64,000 nt of DNA from Lactifluus volemus (lineage: Eukaryota > Basidiomycota > Agaricomycetes > Russulales > Russulaceae), in contig WTXI01000043.1 in assembly GCA_022376515.1 (NCBI GenBank), forward strand, positions 62,001 to 126,000, written 5' to 3'. This document shows positions 24,581 to 37,291 of the stretch, piece after piece. The notes beneath the pieces are model-generated. The model had not been told where the DNA came from, made no database searches, and worked only from the letters and a program-made list of their open reading frames with translations. How positions within the stretch are numbered: position 1 is the stretch's first letter; every line of letters starts with the position of its first letter. A program made the translations under genes and the position numbers.

Positions 24581-24792
24581 TAGCTCTAATGGAGAAAGGC
24601 AGGGAATCCTGGTCGCGCGAAAGCAAATGGGCGATCAGACGCGTAGGAGAACGGGGAAAAACTAACCCGATGCCTAACCCTATACTATATTAGGTAGGGC
24701 CCTTTAGCAGCTGATTACAGAGCTGATCAACTTACGAGCGAAGTGAAATGAAGGAGATCGATAAAATGGTAAAATAAGTGGCACAGGAGTGA

Positions 24793-24950
24793 CCTTGGGT
24801 AGCGGTAGCGTCCTGACGCAGCTGCCGCCCGGCCGATCTGAGGCGGCGCCGTCTAAAATAATCGCCCCAAAAAACGGGGAGCGATCGTTATTCAAGTCGG
24901 CTCTCCCGTCCACGCGCTCCTCTCCTCTGCGCGTCCCTCTCCATGATCAA
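24793..24950. repeat. degenerate direct repeat, copy B
   Basis: This is the second copy of the block at 23541-23800. Together the copies flank roughly 1 kb (including the palindrome at 24470-24580) and could be decayed terminal repeats of a mobile element. No transposase or retroviral motif is visible between them. Confidence 0.55.
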
Positions 24951-27682
24951 GGTTGATCAGGTGTTGATTATTAGAATGTCACCACAGGGAAAAAAAGTTG
25001 ACCCGGGGTTTTGAGAAGGACATGGAAGCAGTTTCTGGGCATGTGGGACGGGGGCTGCAACCCTGTGAATAACACCCTACGCAGGTCATCTTGCAGTCCT
25101 TGTACCGGTCTGCTGTGCATACGCACGTTGATGTATGAGTTGAAGAACGGACTCCGGAGGGTTTTTCGTAGTGTCACAACTGGACAGCGCACCGGGGAAA
25201 TCGATCATCCACGCTTGCAACACTGAAAGATGGCTAATCATACGGACAGAACGCACATCTACGCAGAGTTGCCGGTGACAAGGTCATGACGCTCATGTGG
25301 AGAACCGGCAATCGGCTACAGCTCGTCCGAGTCGCGCTTTAGCGCTTCAGCTTCAGCATCTGTCAACATCAGCCATGCTCCGCTCAGGGTTACTTCGCAA
25401 CCTCTCGTCTCGTCCTCACTGGCAGGCATGGGTCAGTGGCAGTGATATATTCTGCACTTGGGGGGAAGGGTCATTATTGTCCTCAATTGGTAATCCTCAC
25501 CGTCTTCCCGTTCGGTTACAGTACGTACATCCAGATGGAAATGGTCAGTACGAGCATAGGCTCGACAAGCTCACGATCACCGTGTCGGCTGTCGCCGTCT
25601 TCGTGCACCCACCAGAAGGCACTGCTTGTGTTAAAAAGTCGAAAAAGGAATTCAACGGCCCATAGTCGATGCCACGAAACTTATAGAACATGTCCTCGGA
25701 CGAGGACGAGTTCAATATATACGTTTCCCTCCCCTTGGGCTGTTGGCTACCCTGTGACTGTACTACTACCCGCTGCAGGCAGACTTGTATCACAGCTGCG
25801 GGTAAATCTACTTGAGGTATTAGTTCTGATCAAACGATACGTGGTGTACACGCACACGTTAGATAAGTAGCCACATTTTCTGCCGCACTCCTCGAAGAGC
25901 GCCGCCGTTGCATCACGTGTATACTCCTGCTGGCGATGTGCGGGCACAACCTGAGCGAGTGGTGGTACGGCCCTGCGGCAGTGTTGAAAACTTACATCTA
26001 GTCGGTGTCTTACGTGGTTGTGTGATGCAAACATAGTTGTAAGACACTAACTAGACACAAGTTTTCAGGCAAAAGGGACCTGGGAGACAGTTGTAGTGGC
26101 AGGTACATGTACCAGAACCGAGTAACTGTCTGCCAGAAGAGAGCGAAGATGTGAGGCAAAAAAAAGTGTGAAATTGGGATAGTTCGGTGAGAGGGTCTGT
26201 TGACCATTTTACCCTCACAAATGATCCATTCACCCCAAGAGAGCACCACCACGCTGATGAGGTACTTGGACAATGAATACATCATTCAAAGTAATAACTG
26301 CTTTACTGTGGTGACCACAGTAAAGCAGTTATTAATTTGAATGATGTTTTGTTGCCCAAGTACCTCATCAGCAGACATGCAGTGTATTGTTAGTGGTGAT
26401 ACCACTGTACAAATCATGAATGGGCATACTAGTTTCAGTGGGTGTGGTAAACTTTCGGGCATGGGGTACTGTAGATTTGCCGATAAGAAGCAAGGGGGTA
26501 GTAAAGCAAACCAACGCCCACTTGCCGAGATCACGAAAGTGATACAAGATGAAAAAAAAAAAGGTCCGCGACCTGCTGCTTTCCAAAGGGGACGCGATGC
26601 ACCCCCTCAACGATTCACGAGAACAACACTTGTACTGTTTATCACCCAGGTGACCCGGCGACACCCCAACACCACAGGGCCGACAAGTACGGTGTGTGTG
26701 CTGAATTCATATCGTAAAAAACTGGAAAGTTAACTTTACTTTTCTGAACGCTCTTCGCTTGAATTTCTTCCCTCTGCCGGCATGATTTATTTATGCTTGT
26801 AGGGATTTGGGCATGTGGCGTCGCGGTGGCAATTGCGTTACCCTTTTAAGGTCAATCCCCAAATTTCGATGCGATGAGAACCGGGGTTTACCCCTTGTTT
26901 TTTTTTGTCCAAACCAAACTGTTATTGAACCGGTTAACCGGTAACCTGAGATGTCGTTCGGAATAGAAAGGCACAGCATGAGACAATGAATGAATAGACT
27001 AGAAACAATAAAAGAAAAAATGAGCGAGAGACTACGGTCCCTCGGGATCCACTTGATGATAGTAATTAAAACTGGTAACCACCGGACGAGCCCCACAAGC
27101 AAAGCGATTGATAAATGAAAAGACAAATGGGTTTCCTAACCAAAGTTGTCCAAGTCACTGGACCGCGTCTCCATATTGATCGCTCTGTGTGTGCCCTTTA
27201 TCCTAATCGGGCCCAGGGCTCCGAGTCGCGCCCAAAGTAAAGAAGAACTACTATGCAGTAACTGTTTCCATACGACACATACATTGACGGCGATGGCAAC
27301 TAGTAGTTCAGAGACTGCGCAGGCCACAAGTAGAAACACCGAGAGCTTTCATCAACGTCTACATAGCTACACAGTAGTCGCCTGGTCGAGTTGAGAGAAA
27401 ACCAAATGATACATCAAAAAGTGGTCACCGTTACGTAGAACATCAACACCTTGGGTCTGAATGAACCAATAAAATGCTACATTTTAGGACTTCTGTATGT
27501 CAAAGAAAAAGAATTGAGCTAAGAATCTGGCAGTCCCACTTCCTCGGAGGGTCAAAGTCAAGAATCAAACTACAGCTTGGGAGTCAGTAACGAGAACAAC
27601 ACAGAATCATCAATTAGGGAACAAAAAAAAGGAGAATCTTCTGTTCTGCAAACTTCGCTTCGTGAAAACAACACCCTTTTAC
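24951..27682. other. repeat-bearing intergenic region without a clear gene
   Basis: No ORF carries recognisable motifs. A protein-like ORF at 26341-26733 (+) starts inside the right arm of the palindrome at 26253-26372 and is probably mobile-element debris. The final few hundred bases should hold the 3' untranslated region of the velvet gene. Confidence 0.4.
26253..26372. repeat. 120-bp palindrome, 60-bp arms, almost no loop
   Basis: The arms 26253-26312 and 26313-26372 are close to 90% complementary and meet at GTGGTGACCAC. The inner and outer thirds match perfectly; mismatches and one indel cluster in the middle of each arm. Confidence 0.85.
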
Positions 27683-30661
27683 TCAATGTTCATCCGCAAG
27701 CATACTCCCAATGGTCACTCGCTTCCGACCGCGGTCAGATCGACCCATTGCCCCGAGCGCGCTTGGGGGACTACGTAGGGGTGCGTGGTTCCATGGCTCA
27801 TGTTCAGCACTTCGCCGGTCTCGCTCATCCTTCAGCTCCGGCCGCGCATCACGTTCACGTTCTCCACGGTCCTCACGGGGTCGTAGAGGGGCAAGCTGGA
27901 GTCCCGGCCCAACATTCGCGCTGGCATTATTGTTGTTTGCGCCGGTTGCTGGCGCAGCCGTCGTCGTTGTCGTAGGGACAGAGCTACTGTCGCGCGCAGC
28001 TGCAGACACGTTGCCATGTCCCGGAGCTGTGCTGCTTTCCCACCCGCCACTCTGGCTTTGGTTTTGCCCAGGATATACACCTGGTGCCGGCGCTGGCGCT
28101 GGGGGATAATTCGGGGTACCCCACGAAGCCTGGTGCGGTGGGGGTGGTGGTGGTGGATGGTAGGGTGGATAGTGTCCAGGGGGCGATGTATGGTGCGCGG
28201 GTGGTGGTGGTGGGTGTTGCTGGTGGTACGGTCCCTGCGGGTAGCCGCTCGGCGGAGGCGGAGGCGTAGCATAACCACGTGGAGCAGATTGAGTATGGCT
28301 TGGGTAATACACACTTGGAGCACCTGGTCCCGGTCCCGGTCCCGGTCCTGGGGGCGGTGCAGGAGCAGCGGGTCCTGTACTCGCACGCCCACTGGCGCTG
28401 CTAGATGTTGCTGGAGGCGGCGGTTGCGGTGGATAGCTGGTGTTCTCCGTACTGGCCGGAGGTGGCTGTGGCGGATACTGATAAGATGGTGTGCGAGATG
28501 GGTTGCTCGGCGAAGATGTGCCTGGTGGGGGAGGAGGCTGCTGAGGTGGCGGGGGCTGATACTGCCCATACGCTGGCGGATTCCTCCCGCTGGCTGAGTT
28601 CGGGGTTTCCGGCCCGGGAGGCGGCGGGGGTGGCGGCGGGGCATACTGACTGTAGGCTTCTCTGCCGTACTGCGCATAATAGCCACCAGCACTCGGGGCA
28701 TAAGCAGGGACGCTCTGCTGCTGAGGGGGCGGTGCATATGGATCATAAGGAGTAGAGGCGTAGCGTGGGGGAGGCGGATACTGATGAGAATAATGTTGTT
28801 GATAATGATCATATTGATGCGGATGTGGTGGGGGATGCTGAGGGTGCTGAGGCCACGAAGACGCATACTGAGTATGATACGGTGGAGGTGGAGGCGGATG
28901 CGCAGGGTGATGTGCGGGATGCACAGATTGGGGCGGAGGCGCTGTGTAGTGGTGAGGGGGCTGATGTTGTGGTGGATGAGTGGGGTGATGCGCTGGTTGA
29001 GGGGCATGATGCTGAGGTGGCGGAGGCGGTTGCTCATATGTGTGATGTTGAGTCGGTGGGGGTACTGGATAGCTAGGAGCAGGCGGAGGAGGGACGCTGG
29101 TCGCGGAGCGAGGATGGTCATATGAGCTGGAAGAACCTCCGGGCGCCAGCGCGGGATCGATTCCCCATTCCGAACTTGAACTTGCGGGCGGGTTGGATGC
29201 GGGCTCACTCTCATCGCCATCCATCCTTGGACGCTTCATTTCACGTTCACGATCCTTGTCGGCTTCACGTTCAGGTCGTTTGCGACTATTCGAGGAGGGT
29301 TTGCTAGTAATAGTGGCGAGGGTGTTGTGGTTATTCGTCGTATCACTGTGGTCTTCGTCATGTCGCACTTCACTCTCTCGATCGCTCTCCTCATCCGGAA
29401 TGGGGATGCCTGGCCCCAGGGGTTGGCCATTCGCAATAGGGAAGTTAATACCACTGCGAGGCTTTCTCTGGCGAATGTCCTTGCGGATGCGTATCTTGAT
29501 TCCTTGGTCAGCAAGTGAACAAGAAAGCGCGGTGGATTCTAGAAGACAATGCATGAACGGCATGGTTGTTATCAAGTATTAAGTGGCGAACCTTCCATGC
29601 CCGGAAATTTCTTTGCGGTGTACACATAGAAAGGGGCTGAGAAAATCGACTTGCAGTGATAGACGTTCGATCTGGGAACGTAATTAGCTCATTGACATAT
29701 GGAGGTCGGACGGGAAGAATGGAATGAAAGCACGCGAAGGAGCTGAAATGAACGAAAGTGCGAGTAGAAGGAAGATTTCTCTCGTCGATGGTTTGTGACA
29801 ATTGTGAAACACGGCCACAAGCGCGCGTGTTTTATTAACGGAGTGGGGTGTGAAGAGAAAAAAAGAAAAGAATGATGATAGATTATGTGGGAAACTCACC
29901 CTACGACTTCGAATAGACTAAGCTTGAGACGGTACGACCCTTCCTGTCGCACACTAAGATCGGGAAAGACGAAGAAGCCCGCGTCTCGATTGTCATTCTC
30001 CGAATCCTTGAGATGATAGAGTGACGAGACGACTGATCCCGTCGTACATCGCGTCTTTCCATCCTGTGACAAAGGAAAAAGATAAGCGATTAGTGAATAG
30101 CAAATAAAACACACACACACACACATACCTTCATCCAGTGCAATTCAGTGTCATCGTCCGGTTTTGCAAGACTGGCAAACATAAAGTAGTAGGGATTCTG
30201 AAGGAAGGGTCCCCCACCGAACCCGGCTGGGGTAAGCATAGAAGTGTCCAAGGGACCGGAGGGCTCATGTACGTGGCCACCACCACCATGAGGATGTTGT
30301 GGCTGTTGTTGATGATGTTGCTGCGGTGGTGGCGAGGGCGATGGCGATGGCAGGTTCTTCCGGGCTTTATCAATGACGCGCAGCTGAACGATGGGCGGAG
30401 GGTCGATTGGGCGACGATCGGCTGGGGGGGGAGGAGGGACAAAGTAAGAAAATCGGTTGGGGCTCCATCATCACAGAAAACCCAAATCCAAATCCATGGC
30501 ATACTCCGCACCCAAAAAAAAAAAAAAATTTAAAAAGAAAAAAGAAAACAAAAAGAAAACAAAAAGAAAATAAATAGAGAGAGCATACCTCCTACACCAC
30601 ACATTCTAGCTTGCTTGGGCTGTTGTCTAACAAAGAGGTCATATTCGCGGGACCCGTCCAT
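27683..30661 (-). CDS. velvet-domain transcription regulator (VosA/VelB-like)
   Basis: Velvet proteins are fungal DNA-binding regulators with an NF-kB-like fold that couple sporulation and secondary metabolism. I read five exons: 30661-30589, 30421-30129, 30063-29900, 29671-29592 and 29538-27683, about 820 residues. The velvet domain fills roughly the first 220 residues. It starts [20 protein letters not shown], continues [16 protein letters not shown], contains [18 protein letters not shown] and HCKSIF, and closes with KKFPGMEEST and a basic [21 protein letters not shown] bipartite Lys/Arg cluster and a very long Pro/His/Gln/Tyr-rich tail of about 550 residues follow, ending in [15 protein letters not shown] Pro/Gln/His insert interrupts the velvet domain in exon 2, as in some VosA/VelB proteins. 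Intron 2 begins with a GT microsatellite directly at the donor. Subfamily assignment is uncertain. Confidence 0.9.
30108..30126. repeat. AC/GT microsatellite at a splice donor
   Basis: A run of about nine AC units on the + strand places GT repeats directly after the donor of velvet intron 2 (minus strand). Several alternative GT donors are therefore available within a few bases. Confidence 0.8.
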
Positions 30662-31369
30662 CGTTTTTGTTGCAGTTGGAAGAGGATGGAATATCGACGA
30701 AGGAGCAGGGGGAGGGAAAAGGAACCTAACTTCGGGTCTCGGGCGTGGCCTTAAGTATTCCGACTAACTCTCGATAAATAATCAGATCCAGATTATATCG
30801 GAAATTCAATTCAATTCCACGGACATGGCCACATTCAATCCGCAATTCCGGCTCATGTGCCCACGTGCCCCATCCACTCTCCTTCTCTCCCACACTTTCT
30901 AAAGCCGGAGCGCCGGCGCACAGTCCACTCTACCGATTTACTCCCGCTCTCTCCCGACCATCTGGCCAGGCAAAAATCATTCATTTACCCTATAATTCAT
31001 TCACGATGCTCCCCCCAAGTCCTTCCAAAGGGCTCATTCGTTCCATTAAACTCTTCCACTCATTTTGCGATAACAATCACCTTTTGACCTCGCTCGATTG
31101 ACATCGCCATGTGGCTTCTGGTCCCTTCCTAGTTCTGTCCACTCCTTTGTTTAGTCATCGCTCATCCCGCGAAGCCCGTGAAATACAACAATAATCTAAC
31201 CCATGCCCTTGGTTCTTCTTTCTAGATGGGAAGTTCTTCAACTTCACATTCGTCTGCACCTTTCCTTGAAGAAGATTACAACAACAACCCCTTGACGGGT
31301 AACGCAATGACCTTGAATGTCCCTGCACGACATGGCAACCCTTCACCATCTTCACCTAATCTTTTCCTT

Positions 31370-34300
31370 TCACCCCCGGACCACGCGTTCATGAGGTTCC
31401 ACCCACGGAACACCTGTAAAATGGAACCCAAAAGGAGAATGTCAGCTAGTGAACGCCCTGATAACGAAAGTAACTGAGCGCCGCCTGTTCCCCAGAAGTG
31501 GGCGCCTACGGCTCGCCAATGGGTGCCACTGGCCCCACTCGCCACATCGCGCTGTGATAAGAAAAAGAAACATACCTAATATCCGAAAGATATCTTCTTC
31601 AGTTTCAGATGCGATGATATTCCCTGTCAAAAAAAATAATTGATGGGGGGGGAGGATGAGCCAAAAGTTGCGCATCGGTGCCAATTCAAAAATAACAAAA
31701 GAAAAAAGTAGAATAAAAATAGCAGGGGTGGGAATGGAGTGCCTGTTTGGGTGGCGATACCCGGTTTTTGATCGCAACAGGAACCACCGAAGGGCAGAAG
31801 GGAAAAATGCGAAGACCTGGGCGGCCGGATCCCGCTGCGTACGGAAATATCCGCGAGGGCCCGCGCGCCCGGGCTAAGCGCCGTCGATACGTAAGATATC
31901 AGATTTCGCTCAAGGTCAGGTCCCTGCCGTTGCTCCCCGCCGTCGAAAAACCCCCAAGATTTGGCTCGGACATCATGAGGTCCCGTCAGCTCCTGTCCTT
32001 GGATTGATGACACTCTGTACGACAAAAGCGCTCTATCGCGGAGTGCCCCAAGCTGTCGGTGCCAGGAGAGTGTACAGGGACAACAAGGATGTGCCAGTTG
32101 GGGCTCGTGTTCGGCATACTCGCCTCGCCTTTGTGCACAATTTTTACACCCCCAACCAATCAAGTTATTACCCGCCCCCTGACGACGCATGAGGGCAAAG
32201 TGGGCGTGATCGTATCAGGGAGGGAAATTGTAGCTCTTCAACCCTTTTCCTTCTCTCCCTGCATGGCACAGCATGACTTGATGATGGTGCCATGTGGGTT
32301 CCTGTTAATAGATAGCAGGGGCACCTCGCCAGCGCGCCGGCGTGGGTGAATATATCCGAGGCATGGGGTCGCAACGTTCCGCCCTAGGCGATGCGATGTC
32401 ATCTGATAAGATCCCGTGTGTGTGGCGGCGTGTGCTATGAGTTCTTTTATAAAGTATGACGCGAAGCATCAATGAAGCGTGATACGGTTGGAGGAGCAAG
32501 GTATAACCCGTAAGAGGGCCAACGGAGCAAACTGAGATCCGAGGGGAGGTAAGGTTTACTTTGAGCGCCCGAGAAGGCTGTCAATGACTCGCACGCGGTC
32601 ACAAGGAACCCGGTCCTCGGAAGAGCAATAATGAAACCTTGAAAGAAACGTTTACCCATTCGCTTGGGCATGCACAATTGCCAAGAGAGGACTAACCAAG
32701 TCTAACCACGTCGAGCGATGCACGATGCACGATGGGATATTTGAAACGCGTGAAAAGGTGTCACGATAGGCGCTCAGAAAAGCCTGTACTTGTCTCGATC
32801 ATGTGGCTAGGCGGGCGCATCCGGCACTATCAAAGCCTCGGAATCGCCATCCATTGGGTTGCGGCGCAGCCACAGTCACACAAACCGATCAGCAGACCAA
32901 GTGATGACCCTTCTTCACGCAACGCCAGACAAGTCGCATGGGTGACGTTTGGGGGGTGGGGGGAAGGAACACCAAAGGACGGCTTCTGGGGAGAAAGAAT
33001 ACGCACCAGTATTCGTCTTGACGGTCCGATCTTCGGTGGATCTGACGACGCCTGCAAAAAGGCCGCGCTGATTGAGCGAGAAACCCATTTTGTTTGCCTT
33101 GAGTCGCATAGATCGGTTAAACTAATAACGAGGGGCACAGAAGTTTTGAAAATCGAAGTTTTAGAAAGAAAAAAGCAACATCAGCGCTTACGATGTCGTC
33201 ACCCTAAGTTTTATACGACCAGATCCGCTTGAGCGGGGGAATACTGCAGAGTAGTAACGAAAGTGACGTACGGTGAAATAAAGTAAGGCAGCCCCTCGAC
33301 ACTCCCAGGGAATCGCGAGTATGTCTAGGCCGGGGGGTGAAGAAGATTGTCATGGATTCATGGATATGGTTGCCGTGGCGAGTAATTGTGTAAAAGAAAC
33401 ACACCTATCCGGCGTTGAGTCGTCGGTTGATTGGCCCGGCCCAACTTTGTAGGACGGATGCACAGCCCACGATATGACGCCTCTAGATTCACGGCAGCAT
33501 CGGGCGACAGCGAAAGGTCTTCCGTGATGATACCCGCCGAGTGCAACGTCGATAGCAACTTTGGAAGGATTCCTAGCGATGGACCCCCCCGCGTGATTGT
33601 ACTGTATTGAACGAGCCGTGTGAGAAGCCTTACCGGCATGTGTCCTTCCATCCTTCGGACAGCGTGTAATCATGATATCGATGTCGCCACACGTTGCTTT
33701 GCCACTGCCATGGTGGGGGGTAGCTGAGTTGGTACTGTATACGATCACGCAAAAGAAATCACATGCGACGGACCGGCGATAACTCCCCATGATCTCTATA
33801 AACAAGTCGGGGTCTAGAGATAGAGCTGGGTACACGTCACGTCATTTTATCGGCAAACGATTAAGCCAAACTCGCCCAACGGGAAGGCTCACCGATGGAC
33901 TTGATTTCCCCAAATATCTCGCTGGCCTCTTCTCGGGGCATCCTCGCATTGATATCTAAGCGATGACGATCAATAAGAAAAAGCCGTACATCTTATCGGA
34001 TGTGACGCGCGCGCACCGTCGTAATACTTTAATCCTATTTCTTGAACATGAGAAAGTTCAATGCCGCCCTTTCGTTGCTTGATGTCTTCAAGCGTACGAC
34101 AGCCGGCAAGATACCAAGCGTATGCAGTTGATTGACCTGAATAAAAAGGGAGAAATGTGGAGACGACTAATCCGAGAGCGGAGGACATACCAACGCCATA
34201 TATTCCCTGGAAGACCTGAATGGCGGCGACGTCTTCAGTTCTTGCAGCCTCGACGCGCCGCAAGGCGCCTGTATCGATGATTTCCATGATCTATATGATG

Positions 34301-36152
34301 TGCGCGACGAGTTGAGCATGAATGACTGAACGCGTGATGAGGTACCTTGAGCGCAGTCTTTTCCCCGACTCCATTAAGGGACATGGCCTGCTCGAGCGAA
34401 GTTATGCGCTCGCCATATCTTCGCAGCGCAGCGATCGCTAGCACAAGCAAGATAGATTCGCGGGGGGGCAAAAGATGCAGACTTTTTTTTTTTACGAACC
34501 TTTGGTGTAGCCAAGTACGCGCCACTTGTCGTCCTGCGTAGGCTTTGCACGATGTATTTCCGCGAGTTCGCTCAACTAGTGAACCCTATATTTTCAAAAA
34601 AAAAAACTTTCACGACGAAGAAGTTTCTCAACTTTTTCGATCACGTCCTGGTTTGAGCAGGGAAGAACATTCGCAGCAGCCGTACCAACTGGATTGTCGC
34701 AGGCAAACGCCTGCATATAATGTGAGATTAAGAGGGGTAATTTCATATGGAGCGAGCACCTACTCTCAACTTTTTACGCGGAGGGCCCTTTGACGGCGAA
34801 CGAGATCTACGATGACCAGTAGGTCCAGCCTATTTCTCTATTGTCACCAAACGAACGATGTTCAAATTACGTCCGTACATGATTTTCTCTCCTCTTGTGC
34901 ATCAGAGGGGATGAGTCCTCCTGCGGATCCTCGTTGCCTCTCGCGCACGACGACTCGCGAGATGAAGCGTCGGATGGGGCTGCTTGTGGGCTTTGATTTC
35001 ATATCAGATACATTGATTGATACGAGGGGGGGTAACGACGCTTACGGAGTCTCGTCTCGTCTTTGAACAGCGGAAATGTCCAGCTTTTGTTTGCCACTTC
35101 CTCTGTCCCTGTCGGTGGTGAGTGCACGACCGGCATCCATACGACTCGGAAAAGCAGCATGCATAAACTCATAATCCATCTGTTGCCTATCTCTCTCTCC
35201 AGCTATAGGCTTTCCCGAGATCACCCAACTCCATTTCACCGTCGGAATCTCTAGCGGGATTTCAGAGAGACGTTTAAGACCGAGCGCGCGAAGCGTGTGA
35301 TTCTCGTTCGTCTCCGTCACGATGTGCGTCGCCGTCGTGGCGTCAAACGTCGGTTGCACCGTCCCACCGTGTTTGTGAATCTGTGTACAAAAAGGGAGTA
35401 TTTATTACCGACTCGGCTGTGACGAGGAAAAGCGCGCGACGAACGTAGGTCATACACCCTCGCGTCCGAGCTGACGCGTAGGTAAGATCACCCCCGGTAT
35501 AAAAAATGACATGATCTTGAAGGTGTTGAGGGGGCTGCTGAATGACCTTGACGGGAGGCGGTTTAGCGGCACTCTTCTTCTCTCGACCTTTGCCGCGACT
35601 GCTACCAACTGGGAGATCACTGGCAGAAGACTGCAACGGAGGGGTGACCTGTTCACGCAACCGTCGCGCAAACTCGGTAGGGGTGACGAGCTCAGGCTTT
35701 ACAGCCTTCTTTCCCTTCGTCTTGCTAGTCGTCGCCGACTGCTTCGCCGTTGCCATTACCGATGAAGACTTTTGCGGAACGACGGAACGAGGAGCGCGGG
35801 CACCCTTTCGTGAGGTCTGAGTGTTCCCTGGAGTGGTAATAGTACTCGTTTCCTCGACGAACTGCTTAGCGTCGCGTTTTTTTGTAGCGACAGGAGACAC
35901 CTCAGTGTATTCTTCGATGAGTGAAGTCATGTCCTGGACGGAGGCTGGAGCACCAGGGGCAGATAGGGGTTGTTGTTCGGGCCCCTCTTTCGGTTCTAGA
36001 GATGAACTGTCGCTGATTTTTTGTCAACGTGTGTCGTGTTCAAATCGATAGAAAGCACCACAGTACTTGTGCTTGTGCAACTCTTGCCAATCCTCGTCAG
36101 GGATGGCCATCCTTGCATCCAACTCTGCATAGAAATCTTCGAGATCAGACAT
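31370..36152 (-). CDS. POL4: DNA polymerase lambda-like family X polymerase
   Basis: This repair polymerase fills gaps in base excision repair and non-homologous end joining. Exon 1 is 36152-36067 (MSDLEDFYAELDARMA...), exon 2 36012-35445, exon 3 35380-35046, and exon 4 starts at 34979. A Ser/Lys-rich linker is followed by a BRCT domain (HVIFYTGGDL to TVKWSWVISGKPI). The 8-kDa region reads AFACDNPVG...LAEIHRAKPTQDDKWRVLGYTK. Fingers carry a helix-hairpin-helix (MSLNGVGEKTALK, then IYGVG). Palm has GSYRR, GKATCGDIDIMI and RRIDILAIPWE, with the catalytic Asp residues present. Thumb reads FSLNQRGLFAGV and IASETEEDIFRILG, and the end is VPWVEPHERVVRG at 31370. All parts are present, so the gene looks functional. 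The last two exons (31623-31576 and 31413-31370) are separated from the rest by a 1383-bp intron (33006-31624). Confidence 0.9.
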
Positions 36153-36212
36153 TTTGGTCAAACATTATATTAACTACATTTGTACGGGTACACATAACCG
36201 GAAATCTCCGAC

Positions 36213-37291
36213 TTAATGCAAAGCTTGATCGGGATAAGCATTTACCCAACTCTCTCTTTTGATCCACGCATTCCAATACGCCTTTACCTTGTCAGGCAAT
36301 GGCCCAAACGCATTCTCCAACGCACCGATCCCTTCCTCAGACTTTTTCGCTCCCACGACAGACGCGATACGCGCAAGCCATGCACCGACGTGGAAATCAT
36401 CCACCCCGGGACGCGCACCGCCGATGAATGGTCCCACCGTGATGGCACCCGGTAGCGTTTCGACCGCAAAGTCTTTGGTGGAAACCCAGAGGTCGGTCGA
36501 GCGGGCAAAGTATCCTTGCTTATCTCTGTCGGAAGCTTGACCATTGAGCAACGCTTGGACTTGACTGATGGACGCAATCTTCTGGTCGTAGAACGTCTTG
36601 TGGGCTTGCCCCTCGTCACTCGCAGCATACTTTTTCAAATGACCAAGCCCTGTAGGCGACGTCAATAAAGGAACCTCGTGCTCAGAGAAAGGACGCACGG
36701 GTGGTCATGAATACGTTGGCGAACCCGCCCGAGACTTTGGCGAGTTCTTCCTCATTTCGCTGAAGCAAATCATATTTCAGTTCAGATGGGTCGGATCGAC
36801 AAACGAAACGTCTTACGGCTGCCACGAACGCAAAGTTGGGATCGACCTTTTCAGAGTGCACAGCGGTCGTGATAGAGGTCTTGGGTGCCACCTCGACCGA
36901 CGAGATGGACACTAGATAGTTGATCACAGCGTCTGTACTCGTGAAGCTCTTTCCCTCGTGGGTGAGGGTGGGAAGCGTAGCATTTGGGTTCTGAGGAAAT
37001 CGTTCAACAACGATAGCAGACGACCGAGTGTCACTACTTACAAGCTTGAGGAACTCGGGATCAAAGTTTGCTCCTTCAACCAGGTTGACAACCTCGTACT
37101 CTGCGTCGATACCTAGCTCAACACTATGTGGCATGAATATTAACTCTAATGTTGGGACAATGGAAAACTGACAGGGCGAGGTGGGGAGCAGCGGCCCAGA
37201 TGGAGCCGGGGAAAGTGTAGACCACGGGCTGGGGGACAAAAAATTAGTGGATGCACGAGTTGAGAGTTGGAGGGCAAGACACCTTTGTCAT
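36213..37291 (-). CDS. glutathione S-transferase-like protein
   Basis: The protein probably conjugates glutathione to electrophiles or acts as a thiol transferase in the cytosol. I read five or more exons beginning with a three-codon exon 37291-37283 (MTK), then from 37228 PVVYTFPGSIWAAAPHLA, a typical GST beta1/alpha1. VELGIDAEYEVVNLVEGANF follows, then NPNATLPTLTHEGKSFTSTDAVINYL, which contains the cis-Pro and the Ser/Thr-Asp glutathione-binding positions. An RNEEELAKVSGGFANVF segment leads into the helical C-terminal domain, with FIGGARPGVDDFHVGAWLAR as the GST_C core. It ends at 36213. Length is about 260 residues, normal for the family. The tiny first exon is inferred from a good 54-bp intron and could be wrong. 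The gene is divergently transcribed from the SET-domain gene. Confidence 0.82.

Noticed and set aside
27711..29220. Large ORFs overlapping the velvet tail in other frames
   Set aside because: They are shadows of the repetitive Pro/His/Gln codons of the velvet protein; the velvet domain itself fixes the correct frame.
31226..31477. 83-codon + strand ORF beginning MGSSSTSHSSAPF
   Set aside because: It overlaps the last exon and 3' end of DNA polymerase lambda in antisense, and no homology or splice context supports it.
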